The translations under genes were made by a program, and so were the position numbers. A stretch of DNA of 64,000 bases from Massilia sp. Se16.2.3. GTDB taxonomy: Bacteria; Pseudomonadota; Gammaproteobacteria; Burkholderiales; Burkholderiaceae_D. This document shows positions 42,163 through 52,100 of this stretch, one piece after another. Each line of letters begins with the position of its first letter. The stretch's first letter is position 1. Under the pieces are notes generated by a model. That model was not told the origin of the DNA, did not search any database, and was given only the letters and a program-made list of their open reading frames with translations. The stretch covers positions 1,860,001-1,924,000 of the forward strand of contig NZ_CP050451.1 of the NCBI RefSeq assembly GCF_014171595.1, read 5' to 3'.

Positions 42163-45100
42163 ATGTGGAAAGAATTCTTCCGTTTCGACCTGCGCTACCA
42201 GTTGCGCCAACCGATGCTGTGGCTGGTCATGGTGGTCCTCGCGGCCATGGCCTTCGCCAGCGCCGGCAGCACGTCCTTCCGCATCGGCGCCGGCCCCGCC
42301 GGCATCGGCAACGTGCACCTGAACGCGCCGGGCGTGATCGCCAACCAGCTTGGCGTGCTGTCCATGATCGCGATGCTGCTGGTGACCGTCTTCATCGCCG
42401 GCGCCGTGCTGCGCGACAGCGAAAGCGGCATGGCCGACCTGCTGTATGCCGCGCCTTTGAGGAAACGCGATTACCTGTTCGGGCGCTTCCTGGCCGGCTT
42501 CACGGTCTGTCTGCTGATCTTTGCCGCGATCACGGCGGCGATGATGGCTGGCTCGCTGCTGCCGTCGATCGACCCTGCGCGCCTGGGCGCGTTCTCGCTC
42601 TGGCCCTATGCCTGGAGCTTCGTCGTGCTGGTCGTGCCGAACCTGCTGTTCGTGGCGGCGCTGCTGATGCTGCTGGCGACCGTGACCCGTTCGATGATGA
42701 TGGTGTACGTGGGCGTGCTCGCCTTCATGGTGCTGTGGTCGGTCGCGGCGGTGCTTGACGCGGGGAATGGCAGCGCGTCGCTTTCCCTGCTGCTCGATCC
42801 CTTCGGCGTGCGCGTGCTGGCACACCTGACCCGTTACTTTACAAGTGCCCAGTTGAATGCCGAGTTGCCGCCGCTGTCGGGCCTCCTGCTGGCCAACCGT
42901 GTGCTGTGGACCGTCATCGCCCTGGCCATGGCAGGCGCCACCGTCGCGCTGTTCAAGCCGCAGCATGCCGGCAGCGGCCGCCGCTTCGGCAAGGCGCGCA
43001 GCCAGCCGGCGGTAGGGGGCTGCGCCGGCGTCGTTCGCCAGGGTCGCTCCGGTGCGCCGCATTGCGCCGCGCTTCGACGGCTGGACCGCCCCGGGCCAGG
43101 CCTGGCATCTGCTGCGTTTCGACCTGCGCGCCACGATGCGCAGCCTGCCCTTCCTGGTCATGCTGCTGCTGGCGCTGGCCAACTTCATCGCCAACTACAC
43201 CATTGGCGGTGCGCGCTTCGACAGCGTGCCGTATCCGCTGACGCGCCTGATGCTGGACGAGCTGGCCGGCGGCATCAACGCGATGCTGGTGCTGGTGCTG
43301 CTGTTCTACAGCGGCGAGCTGGTGCACCGCGACCGCCAGCTGCGCATCGCCGACGTCAGCGACGCCACGCCGGTGCCGGGCTGGATGCCGCTGCTGGCCA
43401 AGACCGGCGCACTCGCTGCCGTGGTGCTGGCCTTCCTGGGCGCCGGCGTGCTGACCGCGGTCGCGATCCAGCTGTTCAAGGGCGGTGCGCCGGTCGAGGC
43501 AGGGCTGTACGTGCAGGGCACGCTCCTCAACGCTGCGTACTTCATCATCGCCGGCATGGCCCTGCTGGCGCTGCAGACGCTGGCCAATAACAAGTATGCG
43601 GGCTACCTGCTGGGCGCCGCGCTGGTCGCATCCGGCAGCGTGCTGGGCCTGGAACACAAGCTGGTGAGCTTCGCCGCCATGCCGCAGCTCGTGTATTCGG
43701 ACCTGAACGGCTATGGCCACGCTTTGGCCGGCTGGTGCTGGTTTGCGCTCTACTGGAGCCTGGTCGGCGCGGCGTTGCTGTTCCTGGCGCAGGCTTTCCG
43801 CGTGCGTGGTCCGGCCCCAGGCTGGCGCGCGCACCTCAAGAGCGGCCTGCGCGGCTTGCGCGGCGGCGCAGGCCTCGGCCTGGCGCTGAGCGTGGCCGCC
43901 AGCGTGGCGGTGGGTGGCTGGATCTACACCAACACGAACGTGATCAACCGCTATGAGTCGAGCGCGGCCCTGCTCGACAGGGCGGCCGACTACGAGAAGC
44001 GCTACCGCGGTTTCCTCGACCTGCCCAATCCCAGCCTGACGGCGGTGCGCGCCGATGTGGCGATCTACCCGGCCGAGCGCCGCGTCACCATCCGTGGCAG
44101 TTACCAGCTCCGCAACAAGACCGGTGCGCCGCTGGACACCCTGCGTATCCAGTTGGACCCGGCCGCCATCACCCGCCTGACCCTGGTGCCTGCGCACACG
44201 GTAACGCTGGACGATGCGCGCCATGGCATGCGCGTGCTGAAACTGCGCGAACCGATCGCGCCCGGCGCCAGCCTGCCCTTCGGCTTCACCGTCGAGGTGC
44301 AGGGGGAGGGCTTCACCAGCAGCGGGGCGCCAGACAACATCCACCATAACGGCACCATGTTCACGTCCGAGAACTTCTTCCCGAAATTCGGCTACGTGCA
44401 GGCAAACGAGATCGACGACCGCGCCGAGCGCCGCCAGCGCGGGCTGGGCGAGCCGCACCGCATGCCGCTGCTCGACGACCCGGCCGCACGCAAGGCCAAC
44501 TTCTGGAAGCTGTTCGGCTTCGACGCCGACCTGGTCGACTTCGAGACCACGGTCTCGACCAGCGCCGACCAGGAAGCGATTGCACCCGGCACGCTCGTGC
44601 GCAGCTGGGAAGAGGGCGGCCGCCGCTACTTCCACTACCGGATGGACGGGCCGATCCTGCCTTTCTTCGTCTACCAGTCGGGCCGCTGGAACGTGAAACG
44701 CGCCGACTGGCACGGGGTGCCGATCAGCGTCCGTTACGATGCCAGGCACCCGTACAACGTTGACAGCATGGTAAAGGGCACCCGGCGCGCGCTCGACTAT
44801 TACAGCGCCAGCTTCGGCCCGTACCCGCACAAGGACGTGCGCATCACCGAGTTCCCGCTCTACCAGCAGTATGCGCGCAGCTTCCCCGGCGTGATCCCGT
44901 TCTCGGAGTCGCTCGGCTTCATCAACGACCTGCGCGATCCCGATGGCGTCGACCACGTCTTCTACGTGACGGCGCACGAAGTGGCGCACCAGTGGTGGGG
45001 CGACCAGGTCATCGCCGCCAACGCCCAGGGCAGCATGATGGTGACGGAATCGGTGGCCGAGTATGCGGCGCTGATGGCGCTCGAGAAGGAGTTCGGGGCC

Positions 45101-45739
45101 GCGAAGACCCGCCGCATCCTGCGTTTCGACCTCGACCAATACCTGGCGGGACGCGGCAAGGAACTGGTGGTCGAGCAGCCGCTCGTCAAGGTGGAGAGCC
45201 AGCTGTACATCGGCTACCGCAAGGGCAGCATGGTGTTCTACCGCCTGCGCGAGGAAATCGGCGAGGCAGCCCTGAACCGCGCGCTGAAGAATTTCGTGAG
45301 CGCGCACCGCTACCAGACCGCTTCCTACGTCACCAGCCGCGACCTGCTGGCCGCAATCCGCGCCGAGACCCCGGCGGATAAGCAGGACCTGCTGACCGAC
45401 CTGTTCGAACGCATCGTCGTCTACGACAACCGCGTGAAGGCGGCGGCCGCGGTGCAGCGCCCGGACGGGCAGTGGGACGTGACGATGCAGCTGCAGCTGG
45501 CCAAGCTGGAGGCGGACGGCAAGGGCAAGGAAAGCCTGCGCACCTACGACGAGCCGGTGGAAATCGCCGTGTTCGCCGGTGACCGTGAGCTGATGCGCGG
45601 GAAGCGCATGATGCCCAGCGGTGACTCGAGCGTGACCGTCACGGTCAGGGAGAAGCCGTCGGAGGTGGGTGTCGATCCCTACAACATCCTGATCGACCCG
45701 GTGCCAGGCGATAACCGCAAGGCGGTGAGCCTGAACTGA
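42163..45739 (+). pseudogene. ABC permease/M1 aminopeptidase fusion, frameshifted
   Basis: A very large fused protein, 1191 residues once the frame is repaired. Two ABC-2-like permease blocks (MWKEFFRFDLRYQLRQPMLW and WHLLRFDLRATMRSLPFLVM openings) are followed, after a last helix at GLGLALSVAASVAVGGWIY, by an M1-type metallopeptidase domain with zinc motif HEVAHQWWG and downstream glutamate in ESVAEYAALMALEKEFG. The frame changes at the GGGGG of 43015-43019; removing one G reads QPAVGAAPASFARVAPVRRI. Such ABC permease/M1 aminopeptidase proteins are a known but functionally uncharacterised type. The peptidase is expected on the outer face. It converges on a LytTR regulator gene. Confidence 0.85.
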
Positions 45740-45757
45740 GACAGGCCGTATCGACAA

Positions 45758-45786
45758 GGCGGATGGTGCCGATGGCACGATCCGCC
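45758..45786. terminator. Bidirectional hairpin terminator
   Basis: Stem GGCGGATxGTGCC / GGCACxATCCGCC with a three-base loop and one G-G mismatch, located between the convergent aminopeptidase-fusion and response-regulator genes. No T run. Confidence 0.55.
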
Positions 45787-45790
45787 GGCA

Positions 45791-46495
45791 TCACAATCCG
45801 TTGAGCTGCCTGAACTGCGCCGCACGCCGCCGCGACATCGGCACCTTCAAGTCGTCCTTCAGCGTCAGCACCATGCTCCCCGCTGCTGATGGCGCGATGC
45901 CGACGACGAAATCCAGGTTCACGATCTGGCGCCGGCTGACCCTGAGGAAGCGCTCCGGATCGAGCTTCGCTTCCAGCTGGTTCAGGGAGCGCAGCAGCAG
46001 CGGACGGTTGCGGTCGAAGTAGACCCGCGTGTAGTTGCCCTCCGATTCGAACAGCACGATCTGCTCCAGCGCCACGAACCAGCAGCGCTCCCCATCCTTG
46101 ATGAACACCTTGCCGTCCGGCGCCTGGCGCTCGTTCTTCTGCGCGTCCGGTGCCCTCGAAGCCTTGTTCACGGCATGCGCCAGGCGCGCGGGCTCGATGG
46201 GTTTCAACAGGTAGTCGAGCGCGCTGACGTCGAAGGCACGCAAGGCGTACTGGTCGAAGGCGGTGGTGAAGATGACCGGCGGCGGATCGTCGAGGGAAGC
46301 GAGCAGGTCGAAGCCGCTCCCGCCCGGCATCTGCACGTCAAGGAAGACCAGGTCCGGCCGCAGTTCCTCGATGGCGCCGCGGCCATCGACCGCGTTCGCC
46401 GCTTCGCCCACCACCTGCAGGGCAGGGTGGACGGCAAGCAGCCGGCGCAGTTCGAGGCGTGCCAGGCGCTCGTCGTCGATGATCAGGACATTCAT
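45791..46495 (-). CDS. LytTR family response regulator
   Basis: A 234-residue response regulator. The receiver domain has DDE near residue 7, phospho-aspartate in DLVFLDVQMPGGSG and lysine in DYLLKPIEPARL. The LytTR DNA-binding domain follows from about 130 (EQIVLFESEGNYTRVYFD, LNQLEAKLDPERFLRVSRRQIVNLDFV). ATG 46495 overlaps the kinase stop (ATGA), so the pair is co-translated. Convergent to the permease/aminopeptidase gene, which is a candidate target. Confidence 0.9.
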   Translation of the reverse strand: MNVLIIDDERLARLELRRLLAVHPALQVVGEAANAVDGRGAIEELRPDLVFLDVQMPGGSGFDLLASLDDPPPVIFTTAFDQYALRAFDVSALDYLLKPIEPARLAHAVNKASRAPDAQKNERQAPDGKVFIKDGERCWFVALEQIVLFESEGNYTRVYFDRNRPLLLRSLNQLEAKLDPERFLRVSRRQIVNLDFVVGIAPSAAGSMVLTLKDDLKVPMSRRRAAQFRQLNGL

Positions 46496-47577
46496 GTGCT
46501 CTCCAGTGGCAGGACCACGTGCGCGATGACCCAGCCATCGCGTTCGGCCAGGGTGCAGCCGGCGCGGGGGCCAAACAGCAGGGACAGCCGCCTGGCGGTA
46601 TTGGCCAGTCCCAGGCGGGTGGAGTCGCTGGCCTGCGCGAGACGCCCCTCGTTGGCCACGGTCAGCTCGACCCCATCGTCCTTGCGGTGCGCCCCGATAC
46701 GTAGTTCGCAAGGGCCGATGCTGGGCTCGACCCCATGCTTGACCGCGTTCTCGACCAGGGTTTGCAGCGCCATCGGCGGAATCGCGACGGCCTCCAGGCC
46801 CGGCTCGATGTCCATCGTGATGCGCAGGCGTTCGTCGAAGCGGTGCTTTTCCATGCCGAGGTAGGCCTCGACGGCCGCCAGTTCGTCCGCGAGCGGCACG
46901 GTGGCCGTCTGCCCGGCACGCAGGCTGTGGCGCATCATGCCGCCCAGCTGGCCGACCGCGCGCGCGGCGAGCTCTGGGTCGTGGAAGATCAGCGCGCGGA
47001 TGCTGTTCAAGCTATTGAAGAAGAAGTGGGGATTGACCTGGGCCTGCAGGGCGCGCAGTTCGGCGTCCTTGACGCTGACCTCGAGCTGCAGCTTTTCCAG
47101 CTCGAAGCGCAGCGCGCGCCGCCGCGCCAGCATCGTCGAATAGCAGAGCGTCCAGACCGCGAACAGCGCGTACCACAGCAGGCAGAGTAAAAACAGCAGG
47201 CTTGGCGCCTCCGGATCGGCGAGCAAAGCCCCATGCCGGAACACCAGGTCGGACAGCGCCAGCACGCCGGTCTGCACCACGCTCAGGACCAGCAGGCCGC
47301 TGAGGATACCCTTGAGCGGTGGCGGGCCGTGGCGGTCGATCCAGCCGCGCCGGCGCAGGAACAGGCGCCAGCAGTGCGATACCAGCAGGCCGCTGACGAT
47401 GCACATGAGCTTGGCGAGGACGAAGCGCAGGGCGGCCTCGCCGAAGTTGTTCAGGGTGGACAGGATGGCCACCAGGGCAAGGCCGCCCCAACCACTGAGT
47501 TGGAAAAGCCAGTAGTCGCGCGAGGAAGAGGTACTCAGCTCGGCGCCGCGGAAAGGGATGGTGCTCGGGCTATCCAT
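46492..47577 (-). CDS. LytS/AlgZ-type sensor histidine kinase
   Basis: A 361-residue kinase of the His_kinase/LytS type. The N-terminal half has about four membrane helices (YWLFQLSGWGGLALVAIL, FVLAKLMCIVSGLLVSHCW, GILSGLLVLSVVQTGVLAL, LLFLLCLLWYALFAVW). A coiled-coil region (LEKLQLEVSVKDAELRALQA) leads to the phospho-acceptor motif QVNPHFFFNSLNSIRAL, and the ATPase domain contains LQTLVENAVKHGV and LGLANTARRL. With the overlapping LytTR regulator it forms a two-component system, perhaps sensing envelope state. Confidence 0.9.
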   Translation of the reverse strand: MDSPSTIPFRGAELSTSSSRDYWLFQLSGWGGLALVAILSTLNNFGEAALRFVLAKLMCIVSGLLVSHCWRLFLRRRGWIDRHGPPPLKGILSGLLVLSVVQTGVLALSDLVFRHGALLADPEAPSLLFLLCLLWYALFAVWTLCYSTMLARRRALRFELEKLQLEVSVKDAELRALQAQVNPHFFFNSLNSIRALIFHDPELAARAVGQLGGMMRHSLRAGQTATVPLADELAAVEAYLGMEKHRFDERLRITMDIEPGLEAVAIPPMALQTLVENAVKHGVEPSIGPCELRIGAHRKDDGVELTVANEGRLAQASDSTRLGLANTARRLSLLFGPRAGCTLAERDGWVIAHVVLPLEST

Positions 47578-47667
47578 GCATAAACGAGAACGTGTTCATT
47601 TATTCATGGTACTGCATTTGTTGCCGACAGAACAAAAATCGCGGGGCGGTGACGCTCCAAGCGCCCA

Positions 47668-47701
47668 ATAAAAAACGGCGGCCCCTTGCGGAGTCGCCGT
47701 T
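47668..47701 (-). terminator. Rho-independent terminator of rpoH
   Basis: On the minus strand AACGGCGxCTCC / GGGGxCGCCGTT pairs and is followed by TTTTTT. It lies about 35 bases after the rpoH stop. Confidence 0.85.
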
Positions 47702-47736
47702 CGGCGTTTGCCCAACGCCCGGTAAAAGCCTGATGC

Positions 47737-48627
47737 TTACACGTAGGCGGCCAGCGCGCCTTTCATTTTCTTCAGCGCCGCCGATTCGATCTGGCGGATG
47801 CGCTCGGCCGACACGCCGAATTCCTCGGCCAGCGTGTGCAGCGTGGCGCCTGAGCCGTCGTCGTTCGCCAGCCAGCGCGCTTCGACGATGCGGCGCGAAC
47901 GCGGGTCGAGCTTGCCCAAGGCCGTTTCCAGGCCTTCGGACTGCAGGCGCGTGACCTGCTCGGCTTCCAGCACCCGGGTCGGTTCCTGCTGGTCCGACGA
48001 CAGGTAGGCGATCGGCGAAAACTTGTCGTCTTCGTCGTCGGTCGGCGCTTCCAGCGCGATGTCGCGGCCCGACAGGCGGGTTTCCATCTCGATCACTTCT
48101 TCGCGCTTGACGTCGAGGAGCTTGGCGAGATCGTCCACCTGCGTCGGGGTCATCGCATCCAGGCCCACCTTGTTGCTGCGCAGGTTGAAGAACAGCTTGC
48201 GCTGGGCCTTGGTCGTGGCGACCTTCACAAGGCGCCAGTTCTTGAGGATGTACTCGTGCATCTCGGCCTTGATCCAGTGCATCGCGTACGATACCAGGCG
48301 CACGCCCTGGTTCGGGTCGAAACGCTTCACGGCCTTCATCAGGCCGATATTGCCTTCCTGGATCAGGTCGGCATGCGGCAGGCCGTAACCGAGGTAGCCA
48401 CGCGCGATCGACACCACCAGGCGCAGGTGCGAGAGCACCAGTTTTTGCGCGGCATCAAGGTCGTTCGCTTCCCGCAGACGCTTCGCCAGCGAAACTTCTT
48501 CCTCATGGGACAGCATTGGCAGGCGGTTCACCGCGGAAATATACGCGTCGATGTTACCGAGATTGCCAGTGAAACCGAGTCCCAGAGCACGGCTGCCGGT
48601 TGGAACCAATGCGGATTGTGCGGACAT
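47737..48627 (-). CDS. rpoH: RNA polymerase sigma-32 (heat shock) factor
   Basis: Heat-shock sigma factor, 296 residues. Region 2 has LRLVVSIARGYLGYGLPHADLIQEGNIGLMKAV and RFDPNQGVRLVSYAMHWIKAEM; the RpoH box QRKLFFNLR, unique to sigma-32, is present near residue 140; region 4 has LHTLAEEFGVSAERIRQIE. ATG 48627 (MSAQSALV) is preceded by GAGGAAAAC. The longer frame to 48762 overlaps regulatory sequence and is not coding. Upstream lie a CIRCE operator and an FNR-type site. It follows ftsX by 467 bases, so it probably has its own promoters. Confidence 0.96.
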   Translation of the reverse strand: MSAQSALVPTGSRALGLGFTGNLGNIDAYISAVNRLPMLSHEEEVSLAKRLREANDLDAAQKLVLSHLRLVVSIARGYLGYGLPHADLIQEGNIGLMKAVKRFDPNQGVRLVSYAMHWIKAEMHEYILKNWRLVKVATTKAQRKLFFNLRSNKVGLDAMTPTQVDDLAKLLDVKREEVIEMETRLSGRDIALEAPTDDEDDKFSPIAYLSSDQQEPTRVLEAEQVTRLQSEGLETALGKLDPRSRRIVEARWLANDDGSGATLHTLAEEFGVSAERIRQIESAALKKMKGALAAYV

Positions 48628-48749
48628 GTTGTTTTCCTCGTAGAGTAATCTGTGCTGCGCCGGCACCCCGGCCGGGACAATCCCGACGGTGACCGCCCCA
48701 TCTCGAAGCGGGCGCTCGCGATACCGTTTACATTCACTTGAACCATATA

Positions 48750-48776
48750 TTAGCACTCTCACAGGGTGAGTGCTAG
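48750..48776. promoter_or_regulatory. CIRCE element (HrcA operator) upstream of rpoH
   Basis: TTAGCACTC (48750-48758), nine-base spacer, GAGTGCTAG (48768-48776). This is the CIRCE inverted repeat (TTAGCACTC-N9-GAGTGCTAA) with one mismatch at the final base. It lies 122 bases upstream of the rpoH ATG, next to a TAATATAT stretch on the rpoH strand that can serve as a -10 region. HrcA repression of rpoH is implied. Confidence 0.85.
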
Positions 48777-48886
48777 CGAGCCCCTGGCGACGGGCGGCTG
48801 TTTAAGTCTGGCTAAAGTATTGCGCTGAATCAGCTTTGTTCAGTCGCTATTGGATTCTCACTGTAGAGCGGAACAATGCGCGACTA

Positions 48887-48900
48887 TTGATCTAAATCAA
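48887..48900. promoter_or_regulatory. FNR/CRP-type binding site
   Basis: TTGATCTAAATCAA is a perfect match to the FNR consensus TTGAT-N4-ATCAA. On the rpoH strand, TACAGT (48865-48860) is centred about 31 bases downstream, the spacing of a class II FNR-activated promoter. The rest of 48628-49094 holds the CIRCE site and no gene that I can support. Confidence 0.65.
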
Positions 48901-49094
48901 GCGTCTAGGGCGATAAATCACCTTAGGTCACAGCCTAAGTGGTCGCGACAGGCGCATTCTGTTAAATGCCGCACAGAGAGCAAAGTTCCGAATCGAGCGA
49001 GGCATCGTCCTACTTGTGCATTGCACGTTGACGCACAAAGCAGGACGGTTCAGGGAAATACTGGGAGGAAGGCAGCCAGTACTGCCTTTTGCAC

Positions 49095-50016
49095 TTAATT
49101 CAAGCGCGCAAGATGGCGTTGCACAGACAGCAAGGCGCCGATCAGGCCGAGGCCGGCGCTGATGGCAAGCAAACCGGCGATTTCCAGGCCTCCCAGTGGT
49201 GCCAACTGGAATTCCGAGGCATACAGGCGTGCGAATTCGGCAATGGCCGCGTTCAACGGACGCAGGGCCAGCAGCACCGCGCCCAGCGCCACCGCGCCGG
49301 CGCAGATGCCGAGCAGGGCGCCCGTATAGTAGAACGGGCGGTGGATGAAGTTGTCGGTTGCGCCCAGCAGTTTCGACACGGCGATTTCCTCGCGCTGGGT
49401 CAGCACCTGCAGGCGGATCGTGTTGAACACGACGGCAATCACCACCACGCCCAGCGTGATCGCCAGCAGCAGCAGGGCCAGGCGCAGGATGCCCAGCAAG
49501 GCGGCCAGGCGTTTCACCCATGCGGAGTCGACTTGTACCGTATCGACACTGGGCAGGGCGCCCATCTGCTCGACGATGCTGTCGATGCGCGCCGCGTCCG
49601 CCGTACTGGAAAAGCCCTCGAGCTTCATTACATAGCTGTCCGGAAGCGGGTTGTCGCCCAAGGTGTCGAGCGCCGCCGACAGGCCGCTGCGTTCCTTCAG
49701 GTCTTCGAGCGCGCGCTCGCGCGGCACGAAGGCGATGCGGGCGTGGCTGCCCTGCAGGATCTGGCGCAGCTGGGGCTCGATTGCCTGCGCGTCCTCGCGC
49801 GAAGCGCCCGGCTTGACGAACAGGCTGATCTCGGGGTCCACCGACAGCTGCTCGGACATCGGCCGCACGTTGTCGAGCAGGGTGATGCCGGCGAAGGGCA
49901 GGGCCAGGGCCACCGCCACCACCAGCACGTTGAACAGGAAACTGCCCGGCGCCTTGCGCACATGGGCCAGGGGCCGCGCCGAGGGCGAAGCGGTGTTGGC
50001 GGATCCAGGGGCTCAT
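49095..50016 (-). pseudogene. ftsX: Cell division protein FtsX, frameshifted near the N-terminus
   Basis: Membrane component of the FtsEX complex, which links septal peptidoglycan hydrolysis to ATP hydrolysis at the divisome. From ATG 50016 (MSPWIRQHRFAL) the frame changes at the GGGG of 49970-49973. Removing one base reads ALAHVRKAPGSFLFNVLVVAVALALPFAG and yields 306 residues, the normal length. The four-helix plan is complete (three C-terminal helices around ILRLALLLLAITLGVVVIAVVF and TQREEIAVSKLLGATDNFI). Loss of ftsX is unlikely, so this is probably a sequence error. ATG 50016 overlaps the ftsE stop (ATGA). Confidence 0.88.
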
Positions 50017-50726
50017 GCCGCACCTCCCTCGGAGGCGGGCGCATGGCCGGCATCGGCTCGGGCGTCGACGCGGCCGGCATCGACGAGTTGCCCATGTTCC
50101 AGCCGGATCACGCGTGCGGCGCCGTCGAGCACCTGCTCGTCGTGGGTCGAGATGACGCAGGTGACGCCGACGGCGTGGAAAGCGCGCAGGGCGTCGAGCA
50201 CCTTGTCGGCGGCCACGCGGTCGAGATTCGCGGTCGGCTCGTCGGCCAGGATGATCTGCGGGCGGTTGACGATGGCGCGGGCGATCGCCACGCGCTGCTG
50301 TTCGCCGCCGGAGAGTTCCAGCGGGTGCGCGCGGGCGCGATCGAGCAGGCCCACCTTGTCGAGCGCGGCGCGGGCACGGCCCTCGGCCTGCGACCTCGGC
50401 GCGCCGGACACGAGCAGCGGCAGCATCGTATTGGCGAGGATGTCGCGGTCGTTCAGCAGGCGCTGGTGCTGGAAGATCAGGCCCAGCTTACGGCGCAGGA
50501 AAGGGATACCCGCTTTGCGCAGTTTGCCGATGTCCTGGCCGAACACCACCACACGGCCGCTGCTGGGGCGTTCGATGGCGGCCACCATTTTCATCAGCGT
50601 CGACTTGCCGGCGCCGGACGGGCCGGCCAGGTACACCAGCTCGCCCTTGTCGATGTTCAGGGTGACGTCGCGCAGGGCGGTGGCGTCGAGGGAATATTTC
50701 TTGGAAACGGAATGGAACTCGATCAT
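50013..50726 (-). CDS. ftsE: Cell division ATP-binding protein FtsE
   Basis: ATPase of the FtsEX divisome complex, 237 residues. Walker A GPSGAGKS near residue 36, signature LSGGEQQRVAIARAI, Walker B IILADEPTANLD, switch histidine CVISTHDEQVL. The sequence IEFHSVSKKY at the N-terminus is typical of FtsE. A C-terminal tail of about 20 residues is rich in alanine and acidic residues. It overlaps ftsX by four bases and follows ftsY by 20. Confidence 0.95.
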   Translation of the reverse strand: MIEFHSVSKKYSLDATALRDVTLNIDKGELVYLAGPSGAGKSTLMKMVAAIERPSSGRVVVFGQDIGKLRKAGIPFLRRKLGLIFQHQRLLNDRDILANTMLPLLVSGAPRSQAEGRARAALDKVGLLDRARAHPLELSGGEQQRVAIARAIVNRPQIILADEPTANLDRVAADKVLDALRAFHAVGVTCVISTHDEQVLDGAARVIRLEHGQLVDAGRVDARADAGHAPASEGGAA

Positions 50727-50746
50727 CGGTTCAGTGGACCTTACTG

Positions 50747-51871
50747 TTATCCCAGCAGCGCTTCAACGAACTCGTCTGCACTGAAAGGCTGCAGGTCGTC
50801 CAGCTTTTCGCCCACGCCGATGAAGTACACCGGTACCGGACGGGTGCGGGCGATTGCGGCGATGACGCCGCCCTTGGCAGTACCGTCGAGCTTGGTGATG
50901 ACCAGGCCGGTCAATTGCAGCGCATCGTCGAAGGCTTTCACTTGCGCCAGCGCGTTCTGGCCGGTATTGCCGTCGATGACGAGCAGGGTTTCGTGCGGGG
51001 CGCCATCCATGCCCTTGCCGATCACGCGCTTGATCTTCTTCAGCTCTTCCATCAGGTGCAGCTGGGTCGGCAGCCGGCCGGCGGTATCGACCATGACGAC
51101 GTCGACGCCGCGCGCTTTGCCCGACTGCACGGCATCGAAGGCGACGGCAGCCGGGTCGCCCGATGCCTGGGAAATCACGGTGACGTTGTTGCGCTGGCCC
51201 CAGACCATCAGCTGCTCGCGCGCAGCGGCGCGGAAAGTGTCGCCGGCGGCCAGCAGCACCGATTGGCTGGAGCGCTGCATGTGCTTGGCGAGCTTGCCGA
51301 TGGTGGTGGTCTTGCCGGCGCCGTTGACGCCCGCGATCATCATCACCAGCGGCTCGTGGCGGCCCAGCTCCAGCGGTTTTTCCAGCGGGCGCAGCATGTC
51401 GACCATGAGCTGCTTCAGTGCGGCCTTGACGGCAGCGGCGTCGAGCAGCTTGTCTTCCTTGACCTTGCGGCGCAGGTTATCGAGCAGGAACTGGGTGGCG
51501 TCCATGCCTGCGTCCGACATCAGGAGCGCGGACTCGAGTTCCTCGTACAGGTCTTCGTCGATGCGCGCACCGACGAACAGCAGCGACAGGTTGCTCGAGG
51601 TCTTGGACAGGCCGGCCTTCAGGCGCGCCATCCAGGATTTTTTCTTCTCCGCCTCGGTGGTCGGGCGCTCGGCCGTTTCCTCGATGAAAAGGGCCGCTTC
51701 GGAGATCGGGGCCAGGGCGCGGGTGAAGCCAGGCGCCGGCGTTTCCGCCACAGGCGCGGCGGCGATATCCTCGGCAGGCGAGTCCACTACAGGCCGATCC
51801 GGGACGGGCAGGTCCTGCGCCGGTGCCGGCGTTTCGGGGGCAGCTTTTTTTCTCTTGAAGAAACTAAACAT
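50747..51871 (-). CDS. ftsY: Signal recognition particle receptor FtsY
   Basis: SRP receptor GTPase that delivers ribosome-nascent chains to the translocon, 374 residues. The acidic, alanine/proline-rich A-domain covers the first 90 residues (FSFFKRKKAAPETPAPAQDL). The N-domain helices contain KAGLSKTSSNLSLLFVG. The G-domain motifs are G1 GVNGAGKTTTIGKLA, DTFRAAAREQL, VDTAGRLPTQLHLMEEL, TKLDGTAKGG and the closing IGVGEKLDDLQPFSADEFV. ATG 51871 (MFSFFKRKK) matches other FtsY starts; the open frame beyond it lacks conserved residues. Confidence 0.96.
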   Translation of the reverse strand: MFSFFKRKKAAPETPAPAQDLPVPDRPVVDSPAEDIAAAPVAETPAPGFTRALAPISEAALFIEETAERPTTEAEKKKSWMARLKAGLSKTSSNLSLLFVGARIDEDLYEELESALLMSDAGMDATQFLLDNLRRKVKEDKLLDAAAVKAALKQLMVDMLRPLEKPLELGRHEPLVMMIAGVNGAGKTTTIGKLAKHMQRSSQSVLLAAGDTFRAAAREQLMVWGQRNNVTVISQASGDPAAVAFDAVQSGKARGVDVVMVDTAGRLPTQLHLMEELKKIKRVIGKGMDGAPHETLLVIDGNTGQNALAQVKAFDDALQLTGLVITKLDGTAKGGVIAAIARTRPVPVYFIGVGEKLDDLQPFSADEFVEALLG

Positions 51872-52100
51872 GAATTGATTGGTGGAGGTAATGCATGCAC
51901 ATGCCGGACCTGGGGCCGGCACGATGAAATGGGGTCGCGCGTATTCTACCAGAGGGCAAACCTTCCGAATCGTCAAGTCCGGAGGCGCGAGCTGTGCACA
52001 AACGCGACAGTTGCGCGTGCCCGGTAGCCGGCCATGCGCTGCCGCTGCAGGCCGGACCGGGCCTGGAGCCGGCCCCGCAAGATCGTGACAGGGAGGGCGC

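Noticed and set aside
49089..51878. 929-codon plus-strand frame over ftsX, ftsE and ftsY
   Set aside because: Antisense to three conserved cell-division genes and without protein character.
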